Shown here: positions 39,000 through 51,750 of the stretch, piece by piece
Numbering within the stretch: position 1 is the stretch's first letter
Layout of the letters: every line of letters starts with the position of its first letter
Assembly: GCA_018398815.1 (NCBI GenBank)
Contig: CM031607.1
Span: forward strand, 91,198,055 to 91,262,054
Source: Conus ventricosus
Taxonomy: Eukaryota > Mollusca > Gastropoda > Neogastropoda > Conidae
DNA: 64,000 nt
Reading direction: 5' to 3'
The notes under the pieces: model-generated
What the model was told of the DNA's origin: nothing
Seen by the model: only the letters and a program-made list of their open reading frames with translations
Databases searched by the model: none
Made by a program: the position numbers and the translations under genes

Positions 39000-41870
39000 A
39001 GGATGGAGTTAGGATTAAGGGCAAGCGGATGTAGAGGGATGTAGAGGACGGGAGTGAATACGGCAGACACCACCAAAGGTACTGACTGACGAGTTTTATA
39101 TGGTACACCAAGGGGAAGAAACGCTGCTTTGGAAAAAAAGAAGTATTTAAAAAAAAAAAAAAAAACCAGCAAAAATTTGCATGCAAAATATAGCTGCCAA
39201 CCCTCAAGAATTTTTTCTTTTTGCTTCCCTTCTTCAGAAATTATTCCCCAAATCTCAAAGTTAGTGAAAAACAAAACAAAAACAATCCTGAATTTCTACT
39301 CTTGTTTAAAAACCAGAGGTCTGGAGGGCGTAATTCATAATTTGGGTTGGTAGCAGAATAAAGCCCAAATGACATTATGTGGATGTTGGCAATTCGGAAA
39401 ATACATTTTCTCGCCCCACATTGATCCACTAAAACACACAGAGGGGGGGGGGGGGGGGGGGAATGCTGCCAATCAAAAGCCGGACTGCGCCAGTTTTCAC
39501 CCCACCTCCTCTTCCTTCCTTCCTTCCATGGTTCCTGCACTTCGACTCCAGGAGATTGGTTCGACAGCTGTGAAAGATGTTGATGCTGATGAAAAAGTTC
39601 AGTTATGTAACAGATGCTGAGATAGTGTTTTTATACATAAAAATTTGGCAGATTGAACATGACTCTTTTGTTGGGTAGTATTTTCTTCAGGTTTCCATGT
39701 CATACAGACAAGCACTGTGGGCATTTTATTTATAAAAAAAAAAAATCAAATGAAAACGCTGAAGCCGATTTTCAAGTGAGCCCTAAACTATGCTTGCAAA
39801 AATACAGGAGTTATTAAGAAGCACACAGATGGACCAGCACGTGTAATGTCTCCCCACCTTTTTGTCTGTGTTGTCCACAATCGTTGACAAGTGATGTTCC
39901 AAATTCAGATTCTGTTGTTTCCAAAGATGCAGCTGTATTTTCAAAGTGCAGAGTAAGATCACTTCTGCAGTAAATTTTCTGAACAGGCCAGAGTTGGTGG
40001 GAAAATCATCACATAAAGAGTCACTTTACCTTTGTCTAGAGACTCTCGGATTCTGATGTCCTTTGGAAAAAAAATAGTTGTGGTTGTCAGTATTGCTTGT
40101 ATGCTCAACATCCCATAATTTCAATAAACACTGCAATGTGGATGTACATAGCTTTTTTCTTTCTCTGCTGCCTTGGGGACAAACAGTATGCAATAATGCA
40201 ATAGGGACCACCAATGTGCAACATTCTTCATAAACCCGATGCTTATTTCAGCTGATATGGAAAGGCAAGGAAGAGTCAGGTGTCCATCTTTGTCAGTCAC
40301 CTGTAGCTGCAAATCAGTAAGCCATTCCTGCTAAATACCAGACTGTCATTTGACAATGATACACTGTCATTTTACAATTTTGTTCAGATAAAAGGTGCAC
40401 CAGGCGATCTAAAAACAAAAATTGAAATCAATTGCCTCCTATCTCGGACACTCTTTTCCTTCAGCGTTTAACCAAGACCTTAAAACGATAACCGCTTTTC
40501 ACTGCTGACCCTAAAACCTAGCTCTGATGATGGGACTACCCCACTGTGTTTTCCCCTAATCCCGCAGACAGACAGACAGACGGACAGACAGACGCAACCA
40601 AAGACAATACCCTGCTGTGCAGACTGCTCGTGCAGAGGGTACCCCCCCCCTCCCCCATTCCCACCTGCCCCAAAAGCCACCCAGTTCATCCAGACATGGC
40701 ACTTGACTTCAGATTGTGCTATGCATGAACAATGCGTATGAATCGTAAGTATCCACGTCCTCCTCAAACTCCACCCATGCTGCTTCGAACTCTGAAAGCC
40801 GTTCGCTTTGGGAGCAAGACAGTGATCATCCTTTTTAATCAACAATTCCAAATCTATCAATTTCTTCATGTGAAGAATGTTGTAAGGCTGAGAGAGCAGG
40901 AGGCAGAGAACACGAAGCCGAAACGCTTCATCTTCAAAGCGCAATACTGCGGGATCTTCATGTTGGATTCATCTTCAAAGCGCGATACTGCGAGATCTTC
41001 ATGTTGGATCTTGGAGTCCAATATAACCTGCTGGAATTTCACAGTGCTCTACAGATCTGCTGGATCTTGAGTTGTTCAGTGTCTCTGAACCCTTGACAGA
41101 TTCACCACTCTTATTCTTAGTATAATGCGGTATCCACCAACATCCACAAAGTTAGAACACTTGTACAAAAATAAGAAAAAAAAGCATCCATATAATATGA
41201 CGGATTCTAAACAATCAACTGTAAATCTATAAAATATATAGCTTTTCACATACATACAGAACAGACATCATTCACAGAATTTGTTATTCAGGTATATTCA
41301 CAAGGTAACGCTGGTTAAGATACGCCATTATCTAAATGGGGGGAAAAAAACCAAGGACAACATAGGACAAGTTGCATTTGTTCTCAATGCAACACCAGAG
41401 GCACTGTCAAAGTGTCATCACAGTCACAAACAAACAATTCAACTTGATGGGAAAGGTCAACAATGGGGCATGGTCAGACGACACCTGTACAACATGGTTC
41501 ACTCTTCGGGGGAAAGAACAAAAAAGGCCACCTCCATAAGGTTTCCGATGCCCTGTCATACTCGGAACGTTTTGTTGTTGCTTTTCTTTGTGGTCTCACC
41601 TTCTATGCCTTCTTGGTGGTGTTGCTCCCAACCCCTCGTTCAGACTCCCTCCCCCCTCCCCACCACAGTGACACCCTGGCTAATTCTCTCCCAGTTCTAG
41701 TGAGTGTTCCATGCAGAGCTGTCACTGTCTGCTGGTCTGAGGCGACCCATCAGAGGACACGCTGCACTGTCACCGGTCCATGGGTTTAAACTCGCCACAA
41801 CTGGAGTCCAAGAAAAACAAGCATGGACACAGAGACCACCAAACCACACAGGTAAGCTGAGGTAATTGGC
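39000..41870. other. Intergenic, low-complexity islands only
   Basis: A-run (39150-39165), G-run (39446-39462), cagacagacaga tract (40566-40590) and a 37-bp doublet (cttcaaagcgc-atactgcg at about 40933 and 40973). Possible dispersed family 3 remnant at about 41700-41790. No supported gene. Confidence 0.5.
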
Positions 41871-41878
41871 AAAGGACA

Positions 41879-42328
41879 GGGGCCGGAATAGCTCAGTTGG
41901 TAGAGCACCAGACTCGTAATCCAAGGGTTGCGGGTTCGAATCTCCGCTGGGCCGTTTCGGTACATGGGGATTTTTCCCTCGGGAGCAAACATTGGTTCTG
42001 ACTCCACTTCCCATACAGTCCTTCGAATGAGACTATAAACTGAGGTCCTGTGTGTGAACGCATGCGTAACATCTTGCACACATGTAAAATCCCATCACCA
42101 AATTTTTGGAAGAGAAGGCCAGTTAGGCCGTTGGTATGGATGACATGTTACACCTAGCATGCACCTTCCCCGAAGATGGAGTATGGCTGCCTTAATGGCC
42201 GGATAAAAAACGGTCATACACACAAAATTCCGCTCCCTTTGTTGAGCAGATGGGATTAATGCCTGCCTGTCTATACCGGGAGTGTCCGCAGGAGTATCAG
42301 CCTGCGTATGCAGAAGAAGAAGAAGAAG
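41879..42328 (+). mobile_element. tRNA-derived SINE (family 1), full length
   Basis: Best copy. Head tagctcagttggtagagc (box A), gcgggttcgaatctcc (box B), a body of about 330 bp (catacagtccttcgaatgag, aacatcttgcacacatgtaa, gatggagtatggctgcctta) and tail gaagaagaagaag. Confidence 0.93.
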
Positions 42329-42576
42329 GCAAGGAACAGGGAGGGAAACGCTTGAAAAACAATCTTCTTAGAACAAACAAGAATCATCTTGGTGAAAACT
42401 ACTCCTGAGCCCTGCACAAATGTGTTCAATAAATAAACTGAACCCTGTCAACATACAACACTAATGTCTATGAGGAATTCCGTATTCAGCAGCTGTGAAT
42501 ACACAGAATTCCTCCTCAACAAGAAAAAGCTCCACCCATGCATTCAGGTGGTGGTCGGTGGTGCCTGTTCTGAGCA

Positions 42577-43872
42577 GGCAGATCACCCACCTCAACCACC
42601 CCGCTGGATACAACAATCCATTGAGGAGCCAGTATAGGCAGATCACCCACCTCAACCACCCCGCTGGATACAACAATCCATTGAGGAGCCAGTATAGGCA
42701 GATCACCCACCTCAACCACCCCGCTGGATACAACAATCCATTGAGGAGCCAGTATAGGCAGATCACCCACCTCAACCACCCCGCTGGATACAACAATCCA
42801 TTGAGGAGTCAGCATAGGCAGATCACCCACCTCAACCACCCTCTGGATACAACAATCCATTGAGGAGTCAGCATAGGCAGATCACCCACCTCAACCACCC
42901 CGCTGGATACAATAATCCATTGAGGAGTCGGCATAGGCAGATCACCCACCTCAACCACCCCGCTGGATACAATAATCCATTGAGGAGTCAGCATAGGCAG
43001 ATCACCCACCTCAACCACCCCGCTGGATACAATAATCCATTGAGGAGCCAGTATAGGTAGATCACCCACCTCAACCACCCCGCTGGATACAATAATCCAT
43101 TGAGGAGCCAGCATAGGTAGATCACCCACCTCAACCACCCCGCTGGATACAATAATCCATTGAGGAGCCAGCATAGGTAGATCACCCACCTCAACCACCC
43201 CGCTGGATACAATAATCCATTGAGGAGTCAGCACAGGTAGATCACCCACCTCAACCACCCCGCTGGATACAATAATCCATTGAGGAGCCAGCACAGGTAG
43301 ATCACCCACCTCAACCACCCCGCTGGATACAATAATCCATTGAGGAGCCAGCATAGGTAGATCACCCACCTCAACCACCCCGCTGGATACAATAATCCAT
43401 TGAGGAGCCAGCATAGGCAGATCACCCACCTCAACCACCCCGCTGGATACAATAATCCATTGAGGAGCCAGCATAGGCAGATCACCCACCTCAACCACCC
43501 CGCTGGATACAACAATCCATTGAGGAGCCAGCATAGGCAGATCACCCACCTCAACCACCCCGCTGGATACAACAATCCATTGAGGAGTCAGCATAGGCAG
43601 ATCACCCACCTCAACCACCCCGCTGGATACAACAATCCATTGAGGAGTCAGCATAGGCAGATCACCCACCTCAACCACCCCGCTGGATACAATAATCCAT
43701 TGAGGAGCCAGTATAGGCAGATCACCCACCTCAACCACCCCGCTGGATACAATAATCCATTGAGGAGTCAGCATAGGCAGATCACCCACCTCAACCACCC
43801 CGCTGGATACAATAATCCATTGAGGAGTCAGCATAGGCAGATCACCCACCTCAACCACCCCGCTGGATACAA
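42577..43872. repeat. 60-bp minisatellite, about 22 copies (left block)
   Basis: Unit ggcagatcacccacctcaac, caccccgctggatacaataa, tccattgaggagtcagcata. The right end is interrupted inside a unit (after ggatacaa) by the insertion at 43873-45570. ORFs across it are artefacts of the 60-bp period. Confidence 0.97.
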
Positions 43873-43956
43873 TAGACCTCACCGGCTCGCGGCTCGCGCG
43901 GGCCTCATTATCATAGAGTTGCTAGGGGCCACAAGCTCTCGCGGGAGGCTGAAACA

Positions 43957-44258
43957 ATGGTGGCTGATACGAACAGCGCGACAGACTCGCTCGAAGGCAT
44001 CCATGATTCCGTCGGCCCTCATTACCATCCAGAGTACAGCACGCTCTCAAAAACTGTACTTGATCGAGGAAAAAACAAGTTTGCATCCTGTTTTATTGAT
44101 AACATCAAGATTTTCCATACAAATGGAAGCGAGAAGGTGGAGGTGTGTGCTACGTGTTACCGCTCCTACCACAAGAAAGCAGCACCCCACAAAATGGTCC
44201 TTGAAATCGACAACAAGAGGCAGCTTGTCGTGGAAGCTAAATGTGAATGCAAAGCTGG
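43957..44258 (+). CDS. SWIM-domain protein, exon 1
   Basis: Starts at an ATG in good context (gaaacaatgg). It encodes about 100 residues ending VVEAKCECKAG, with a possible Cys pair in EVCATCYRSYHKKAAPHK. The donor GCTGG/gtaagt fits a phase-2 intron joined to 44775. The CxC of a SWIM zinc finger (CECKAG) lies at the splice. Similar SWIM segments occur in many invertebrate proteins that also carry a YqaJ-type nuclease domain; that domain is not present here. Confidence 0.65.
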
Positions 44259-44579
44259 GTAAGTGTCTTGTTTTCTAACATATTTAATGTGTGTTTTCTT
44301 TGTACCAAGTACTGCAAAAGTGAGCCTATGTAAACTGACTGATCAGGTTTGTCACACGTGTAGCGACTTTCCTTCCATACTCCCTGAAGAAGCCCTAACT
44401 GGTTTTAGCTTGTGGATTATTATTAATAATTATAGTAATAATAATAATAATATTAATAATAATATAATAACATTATTATTATTATCATTATCAAGGCATT
44501 TGATCATGAAAATATACTGATACAGGCCATGGTTCTAGGTCTTTGAATGAAATTCTGTTACATATATACAGATTCTACA

Positions 44580-44635
44580 AGCTGTCAGAGAGAGTGAGGG
44601 AGAGAGAGAGAGAGGGAGAGAGAGAGAGGGGTGCT
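44580..44635. repeat. GA microsatellite
   Basis: (GA)n with GGGAGA interruptions in the intron of the SWIM fragment. An ATT/AAT-rich stretch is at about 44415-44490. Confidence 0.9.
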
Positions 44636-44774
44636 TGGGTAGCTGCCAGTCATTTTTGTTTTCCTTGAATGTCTTAACCTAAAATAATGCATACTTGTCT
44701 GTGTTGTAACTGGGGTGGGTAGTTTGGATTGCTGTGCCAGCATAGCTGCACACTTTTTTTGCTAATTGTTTCAG

Positions 44775-44942
44775 ACTGGAAGGTCACTGCTCACACATCA
44801 TTGGCCTGCTGAAAACACTTCAGTATTTCAAACTGCAGAACATGACCCATGTACCAGACAGGCTGAGCTGCACCAGCATGCCCCAAGCTTGGGGAGCGGC
44901 AGCACCAAGGGGAACTAAGATTGACCCAGTCCCAATCAACCA
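44775..44942 (+). CDS. SWIM-domain protein, exon 2 (truncated)
   Basis: After gtttcag the frame continues LEGHCSHIIGLLKTLQYFKL, then VPDRLSCTSMPQAWGAAAPR and GTKIDPVPIN. CxC (exon 1) plus CSH here completes the SWIM CxC...CxH pattern; LSCTSxPQxW is a recurrent downstream motif of this protein type. The frame then runs into (CACG)n/(CA)n, so the 3' part has been lost. Probably non-functional. Confidence 0.65.
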
Positions 44943-44974
<32 letters not shown>

Positions 44975-45083
44975 CACACACACACAAGATATCACGCGCA
45001 CAAACACAGACACACAGAGAAACACACACACACAGACGCGCGCACACACACACACACACACACACCACACACACACTCACTCA

Positions 45084-45130
<47 letters not shown>

Positions 45131-45236
45131 GTAAATAATCGATAATATCACACACACACACACAAAATATCACGCGCACAAACACAGACACACAGAGAAA
45201 AACACACACACGCACACACACAGACACACACACACA

Positions 45237-45272
<36 letters not shown>

Positions 45273-45440
45273 GACGTAAATGATAATATCACACTCACAC
45301 ACACACACACACACACACACAATCACGCGTGCTCTCGTGCAGGCACTCAAGCGCATATGATTAATTTTGTAACACACACACACACGCACACACACACACC
45401 GATTGATAGGAACACACACACACACAAGCGCGCGCAAGCG
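44942..45440. repeat. CA-rich block, partly duplicated
   Basis: (CACG)n, (CA)n and (CT)n. About 44985-45130 is repeated at about 45165-45290 (atatcacgcgcacaaacaca). Confidence 0.93.
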
Positions 45441-45570
45441 GTTCTCTGTGCCGCGTGCGTTGCTACGGTTGTAGCTTGTGGCCCCCACTTCTATGCTGCC
45501 TGCGGCTAGGCGCGCACCGAATGTGACCTATTTTCTGATTGGCTGAAAATCCTTTCTCCGGTGAGGTCTA

Positions 45571-45703
45571 TAATCCATTGAGGAGTCAGCATAGGCAGAT
45601 CACCCACCTCAACCACCCCGCTGGATACAATAATCCATTGAGGAGTCAGCATAGGCAGATCACCCACCTCAACCACCCCGCTGGATACAACAATCCATTG
45701 AGG
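45571..45703. repeat. 60-bp minisatellite, right block (2 copies)
   Basis: Continuation of the 42577-43872 array after the insertion, ending tccattgaggagagagattcc. Confidence 0.96.
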
Positions 45704-45770
45704 AGAGAGATTCCTGCTCTGGAGGAGGCCACAAGCAATGAAAATATAATTTTAAAAAGTATTTTTAAGA

Positions 45771-46085
45771 CTCCGCTGAAAAACAGACAAATGAATCACA
45801 AGACATAACACGACGCGTTTCGACCTCTTAGGTCTTTTTCAAGCAAGATACACAACCCCCAGGACAACAAAAAAAACCAAAACCGAGCAATCACTTATTT
45901 TCATCCAATTCAGCACAAGAAGGGTGTTGAATCAATGGGCGCCGAATTGGATGAAGAAAGTGATTGCTCGTTCACTTTCGTTGTCCGGAGTGTTGTGTGT
46001 GAGTGTCTTGCCTAAAGAAGACCTAAGAGGTCGAAACGCGTCGTGTTTTGTCTTGTGATTTGTTTGTCTACATTTTTCAGCGGAG
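45771..46085. mobile_element. Fold-back (hairpin) element, 315 bp
   Basis: Arms ctccgctgaaaaacagacaa...cgacgcgtttcgacc and gaggtcgaaacgcgtcgtgt...catttttcagcggag are inverted copies of about 68 bp. The interior is also partly palindromic (gagcaatcactt...tccaattc versus gaattggatg...gtgattgctc). Each arm contains a stem (gacctaagaggtc) followed by gaaac, reminiscent of ends of Penelope-like elements. No coding capacity. Confidence 0.7.
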
Positions 46086-46289
46086 CATTAGAAATAATTC
46101 TCACGATTTGTTTGGATTTCTGCCTCACTTGGTAACTCGATGAAAATCAGCCTGACTATCCGACACTGATCACAGGTGTGGATGTGGAAAAAGACATCTT
46201 CCTCTGGAAACCAGCCACCACACCCACACAGTCACGCCCAAAACTGCACTGCTGCAGCACCCACCCCCTCCGCACCTCCTAGCTGCCGT

Positions 46290-46575
46290 GAAGCCATCCA
46301 TCACAGAAGGTGCAGCACTGCTGCGGAGTCACTTAGGTAGTATTCCGTGGAGCCTGTTGTGATCCGACACACGCAGGACGTCATCCACTAAGCTAGGACA
46401 ATAACGGATCAGTCACGAAGCCATGTGAGCATGTGTCCCCCTTCAGGGCTACACTGCAACGGTTCTCCCATGAACTTGCTGGTTCTTACGGCTCGGACAC
46501 AGAATCGCCATGGGTGCGGAGGAGAGGAAATCGAAATGGAGACCACCACCAGAGCAGCGCATGAAGGGCCACAGA
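46290..46575 (+). repeat. Dispersed repeat family 3, copy 2
   Basis: gtgcagcactgctgcggagt, gagcctgttgtgatccgaca, gaggaaatcgaaatggagac blocks match 52735-53025 and 30095-30345 in the same order. Confidence 0.55.
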
Positions 46576-46754
46576 ACTGGAGAAAAACCTCCAGGAAATT
46601 TACTGATGATCTTGACACATTAAATAACATTTTCAAGGGAAAAAAAAGAGGTAAAGGCTTTGATGGATTCGTTAAAACTGGGGTGAAAAGCGGGAACATT
46701 TTTTTTTTCAATTGCCACCTGATCCCTTCGCTTCACACTTTGAAAAAAGCAGAT

Positions 46755-47192
46755 GGGGTCGGAATAGCTCAGTTGGTAGAACACCGGACTCGTAATCCAA
46801 GGGTTCGAATCTCCGTTGGGCCGTTTCGGTACAGGGGATTTTTCCCTCGGGTTAACATTAGTTCTGACTCCATTTCCCATACAGTCCTTTGAATAAGACT
46901 ATAAAACAAGGTTCCGTGTGTGAACGCATGCATAACATCTTGCACACACGTAAAATCCCATCACCAACTTTCGGAAGAGAAGGCCAGTTTGGCCGTTGGT
47001 ATGGATGACACGTTACACATGGCATGCACCTTCCCTGAAGATGGAGTATGGCTGCCTTAATGGCTGGATGAAAAACGGTCATACACACAAAATTCCACTC
47101 CCTTTGTTGGGTAGATGGAATTAATGCCTGTCTGTCTATACAGGGAGCGTCTGCAGGAGTACCAGCCTGCGTACGCAGAAGAAGAAGAAAAA
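46755..47192 (+). mobile_element. tRNA-derived SINE (family 1)
   Basis: Head tagctcagttggtagaacac; box B as gggttcgaatctcc after a short deletion. Complete body and gaagaagaagaaa tail. Confidence 0.92.
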
Positions 47193-47199
47193 AGCAGAT

Positions 47200-49930
47200 C
47201 AATGACGGCCAGTGATCATCAGTATTGAACTTTCAAAATATACCCTTAAGAAAAATGTGTCTACATATGTAGAGAACTGAATGAATTGCTCTGGCTTTAA
47301 TCGATTTGAAGCAACTTTACAAACAATCACAGCGAATCCAGTTCAACTAGATGGACTATGGCAGGGTGACATTTCCATACAAATTTTTCCACAGGGACTT
47401 GAACAAAGATAATTCTGTATGTTTGTAGATCATTCAATGCATTTGTTTAGGGAAAACACAAACAAAACAAACACAAAGAAAAGCAAAAACATCCAAAGAA
47501 TCCATTCAGACAAGAAAAAAGAGAAGGAAGTATTAAAAACAGCTGAAAAGCCTTGCAGGAAATAGATGCGTTAACATTAATTTTGAGAAATGTCATGTGT
47601 ATCTATATCTCTCTAACACACACACATATATGAGCATGTGTGTGTGTGTGTGCATGTGTGTGACTTAAATATGTATCAAGGAATGTGTGGGGGGCGGGGG
47701 AGAGGAGAGGAAACAGGGGAGATAATTGGCAGAGTATCGGGTCAACATTAGGACAAACCTTCGTCTGTTGCACATTAAACGAATGTCAAGCTGTTCACCT
47801 TACTGGTGTACCCAAACACAAGCTGTTCACCTTACTGGTGTACCCAAACAACAACACAAAGCTATTGAACACTGGCCGACTCCACCCAACGCACGATCTC
47901 CTGTTTTGCCCTGCGCTCGGTGCACCAGAGAACAACAGCAGCAACAATGAAATAGTATTTCCGACCAATGCTTGGGGACGGGGGGGGGGGGGGGGGGGGT
48001 GCAACTTTCTACAGAACGTCAGGCATTTTTTTTGTCTTTTTAGCTTAAATCCTCAACAACAAAAAAGAAAGAAAAATGATACAAGCATGTCTCACAAAGC
48101 AGCTTGTTCACTTGGATATTTGCACACACATTATGAAAAAAAAAAACCAACACCCCCCCCCCCCCCCCCCCCCACACACACAAGTGCACACCTTACAGAC
48201 ATGTCACCAGGCTCATGCACACGCACTAGATGCATGACACACGTAGAAGTACACACACCAGGTTTGAAGCTGAAGTTAACCATTTACAACTTGCAGCGGT
48301 TGCCTTTAAGTAAGAGAATAGATTGTTTCTTTCCCCTCCCCTTTAATTCCATCAGAATTGCTTCCCTTGTTATTCTTTTTCTTCAGCATCCTTTAAGAAC
48401 ACGGGGTTTTACAATTCGCTCCCCCCCCCCCCTTTTTTTAATTTTTTTTTTATTTACTGACCGGTTTCACATGAAGAATGATCAAAGTGTGCATGATCAT
48501 GATGTATGTTTCCGCTGAGCATCTTGGAAATGAATGCTTTTACTTCCACGCACATCAACATCTTGAGAATATGTGAATACACTGCAACTTAATATGATAC
48601 TAATCTAAATAATGTTTAAGTGTGCAATTTTATCCCACAATGTGAAATGCAATGTATGGCAAAAAAAAGACGATTATGACCACAAATCAAACACACCGTG
48701 ACAGAAATGAAAGAAAAAAAGGATGGGTGGGTAGGTGGTGGAGAGGGAGGGGCAAGGGGGTGGGTGGTGTGGGAAAAATGGAATCATGAAGTAAACAGGA
48801 TTTTAAGCGATATGACTGCAAACCACATTTCAAAATTTAAAAAAAAAGAAAAAGAAAAGCTGATCCAAACACGAAGCAAAGAGTGATAACAACTGTACAG
48901 AGCATATTAATTTTTAAAAGGAAAGTCCACGCACAACAAATTAAAAAAAAAAATTAAAAAAAACAACAGGTAAGTGATCAATAAAAAGTCTTTATAAGAC
49001 TGAAAATCAATCATGTACAAGTCAATGTTTCTTCAAAAGAATTGTCAATTGGCACTTGTTTCATTAATTGACGAGAAAAACATGGCAATGCAGATGATTT
49101 TGGATCTATTGCTGAAGCCAGACAAACATTGTGGACTATGCATGATTAAGCATAACTGTACACCTTCAATATCACACACATATGCATGCATACATACACA
49201 TACGCATACATGTACACACACACACAACACAGAGATCAGTGTATAATGAAGCACATCATTTTTTTTTTTCAAAGTAATCATCAATTATCACTAGTAGCAT
49301 GGAACGTTTTAAATCAGACGAAAGTGTAAACAAGCATTGCAAACAGCAACGAAAGCTTCAGTCAACTCCATCACCATCGTAACGCTGCCCCTTCACAAAT
49401 CAAACACAAATCCACTCTCACCTACTAAAAGACAGCCAGCAATGATAATAAGAATCTAAAAACCTCAACAACACCACCAGATTTGCATTAAAAAACAAGC
49501 CTCAAGTCTGGGGAAACACAACAGAAGACAGCTCAATACTTGGTACATTTTGCACCTCAAATATTCCCAGACTACAATAGCCACAGCAAAGTGAAACACA
49601 GCAAGCACTCAAGTGTCTTCATTTGATCAGCTATTGCCCATGACAGTTTCTTGTGTAAGACAATCATCCTCATTTTTGTTGAATTAATCATCATTGGCAC
49701 AAAAAAGTCCAAAATTCTGTGGTCCTTCATGCCCTGGTGTTGGTGTGATTTCAGTTAAATCTTACTTCATGTACACGCCCATGATGAGTTCGTCAAGGGT
49801 GCTGTCATCAACGAGTCCATGGGGTCTTGTTGGATGGATGTTGCGGCACCCTCCTAAGGAGCAGACTGGCTCTATGACTCAGTAATTATTGTCGTCAGTA
49901 AGGGGCTCAGTAGGTGCTGTCCTGCTTATG
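47200..49930. other. Intergenic, homopolymers only
   Basis: G-run (47980-47999), C-run (48155-48173), short CA tracts at 47618-47662 and 49176-49232, A-rich stretches at 48940-48965. No supported gene or TE. Confidence 0.5.
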
Positions 49931-49936
49931 TTTAGG

Positions 49937-50386
49937 GAGCCGGAATAGCTCAGCTGGTAAAGCGCTGGACTCGTAATCCAAGGGTTGCGGGTTCAAATCT
50001 CTGCCGGGCTGTTTCAGTATAGGGGGATTTTTCCCTCGGAGTTAACATTAGTTCTGACTCCATTTCCCATACAGTCCTTTGAACGAGACTATAAACCGAG
50101 GTTCCGCGTATGAACGCATGCATAACATCTTGCACACACGTAAAAATCCCATCACCAACTTTCGGAAGAGAAGGCCAGTTTAGCCGTTGGTATGGATGAC
50201 ACGTTACACATAGCATGCACCTTCCCCGAAGATGGAGTATGGCTGCCTTAATGGTAGGATTAAAAACGGTCATACACACAAAACTCCACTCCCTTTGTTG
50301 GGTAGATGGGATTAATACTTGCCTGTCCATACAGGGAGTGTCCGCAGGAGTATCAGCCTGCGTACGCTGAAGAAGAAGAAGCTTAG
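49937..50386 (+). mobile_element. tRNA-derived SINE (family 1), full length
   Basis: Head gccggaatagctcagctggt and gcgggttcaaatctc, complete body, tail ctgaagaagaagaag. Confidence 0.93.
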
Positions 50387-50389
50387 GTT

Positions 50390-51740
50390 TAAACAAGCAC
50401 CACTGAACATCACCGGCGTGACTCAGCAGCAGTGCAGTGTCAACCCCGGTGGGTTGCCTCATGGAAACTGGATACCGACTGCTCCCTGTGTACTGCTGAT
50501 GCTAGGGTAGCGACAGAACAAACCTGGGTGAGGCTGTGTATGGCGGGAGCTGGACTGAGCGGCGCCGGAGTAACGGCACTGAGGTCACAGAGAATGAGAG
50601 GTCACAGAGAACGAGAGGTCACAGAGAACGAGTCGGTGAAAAGAAAAGAATCTTATGCGTGACTCTGTTCAAAGGAAAATCTCAGCTGTTATGGCAAGAG
50701 AATGGGAGCAATTTGATCAGCCACAATGAAATCCTTCTAACTCATTTTGGCAATAAGAAAACACAGGAAGAAATGAATATCTCTGACTGAAACAATGAAT
50801 CTACTTTCGAGGCAGGGGGTGGGGGAGTAGGGTTTGAAATTCTTCAAACTAATTTTGGCAATAGAAAAACAGAAGAAGACATGAATATCTTTGACTTGAA
50901 AAAAAAAGAAGTTTTTTTTAGGGCTGATGGTGGAGGGGTTCCTTCTTTTCAAGACAGTTTCAATTCTTTTCATTTCTTTTTTTGTTCCCATTTTCAGTTG
51001 TGTTGCTCCAAATTTGTCCCGGTTGGATGTGCTTGCGTTGAGGAACCCTGGAGGCATGCTGGCAGGAGTTATGTTCTCTTGGTAGGTCCACCTGCGCTGG
51101 AATGGTCCAACGAGGCCAGGCAGACCCATGGGAAACACGGTCAGTCTACCTACTGACCTTGGGGAATGAGCCTTAGAGCTCACTGGTTTCTGCCATGCTC
51201 TACAGGCATCCTGAGCTATTCTCCCATCATCTCATGTCACTTCTCCTCCCCCAGTTCAGAGGTAAAGCAGGACTCTTCAGTCCACGAAGATAACTTTCAT
51301 CAGAGTGAGGGGTAACCCTGAAAAACCTTTGCCTGAAAATGGGGGTGTCGGACAACTGGTGCAGTTCAAACCACGATGCCACAACTGTATATTGCATGGT
51401 GCCGTTCTTCACCTATATTCACTTGACTCCGATGTGGTCGGCTTGTACCCATGGAACTTTTTTTCACCTTCACAGACTGTTTACATCTTCACCACACAAA
51501 AAAAACAAAACGTTTTAGATCTTCACACTGCCGAAATCATTCTTTTTCTTCAATTCAAAATTGAGATTTTCTCCTACCTCAGTTCTTCAATCATACATAC
51601 AAAAACCAACAAAAATTCAAACATGAGCAGAGTACTTCCACAGTCATGGAGAAAGCACTCAGAATCAGAATCTTTCAACCCATTTGCTGTGGGCACAAAT
51701 GTGAATACAGCCAGTCCACAGAATGGATGTTAACTTCAGT
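50390..51740. other. Intergenic, short duplications, no clear gene
   Basis: Contains an 18-bp triplet (gaggtcacagagaa..., 50580-50635) and an imperfect 100-bp direct duplication (attttggcaata-agaaaaca at about 50742 and 50851). A GC-richer segment at about 51000-51180 reads WTYQENITPASMPPGFLNAS on the - strand but matches no family I recognise. Confidence 0.4.
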
Positions 51741-51750
51741 TTTTCAGACG

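Larger units (their letters stand above)
43873..45570 (+). mobile_element. TIR-bounded insertion carrying SWIM zinc-finger exons
   Basis: The ends are perfect inverted repeats of 13 bp (tagacctcaccgg at 43873-43885; ccggtgaggtcta at 45558-45570), with a second subterminal inverted block (ggggccacaagct at 43925-43937; complement at 45473-45485). Removing it rejoins ggatacaa and taatccattg, exactly restoring a 60-bp minisatellite unit. It carries two spliced coding blocks of a SWIM-domain protein and a CA-rich tract. No transposase domain is visible. The target duplication is ambiguous (TA at most). It could be a non-autonomous DNA transposon or a transposon-captured gene fragment. Confidence 0.72.

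Noticed and set aside
41885..41955. tRNA gene
   Set aside because: The sequence has box A and box B and a tRNA-like head, but it continues into a shared body and tail of about 330 bp repeated seven times. It is a SINE head, not a tRNA gene.
42577..44278. 357- and 292-codon ORFs (HRQITHLNHPAGYNN repeats and complement)
   Set aside because: Artefact of the 60-bp minisatellite; the + strand frame merely runs into the SWIM insertion out of its coding frame.
50737..51183. 148-codon ORF on the - strand
   Set aside because: The GC-richer part is intriguing, but the rest is low-complexity Phe/Lys-rich translation over duplicated intergenic DNA; no recognised domain.
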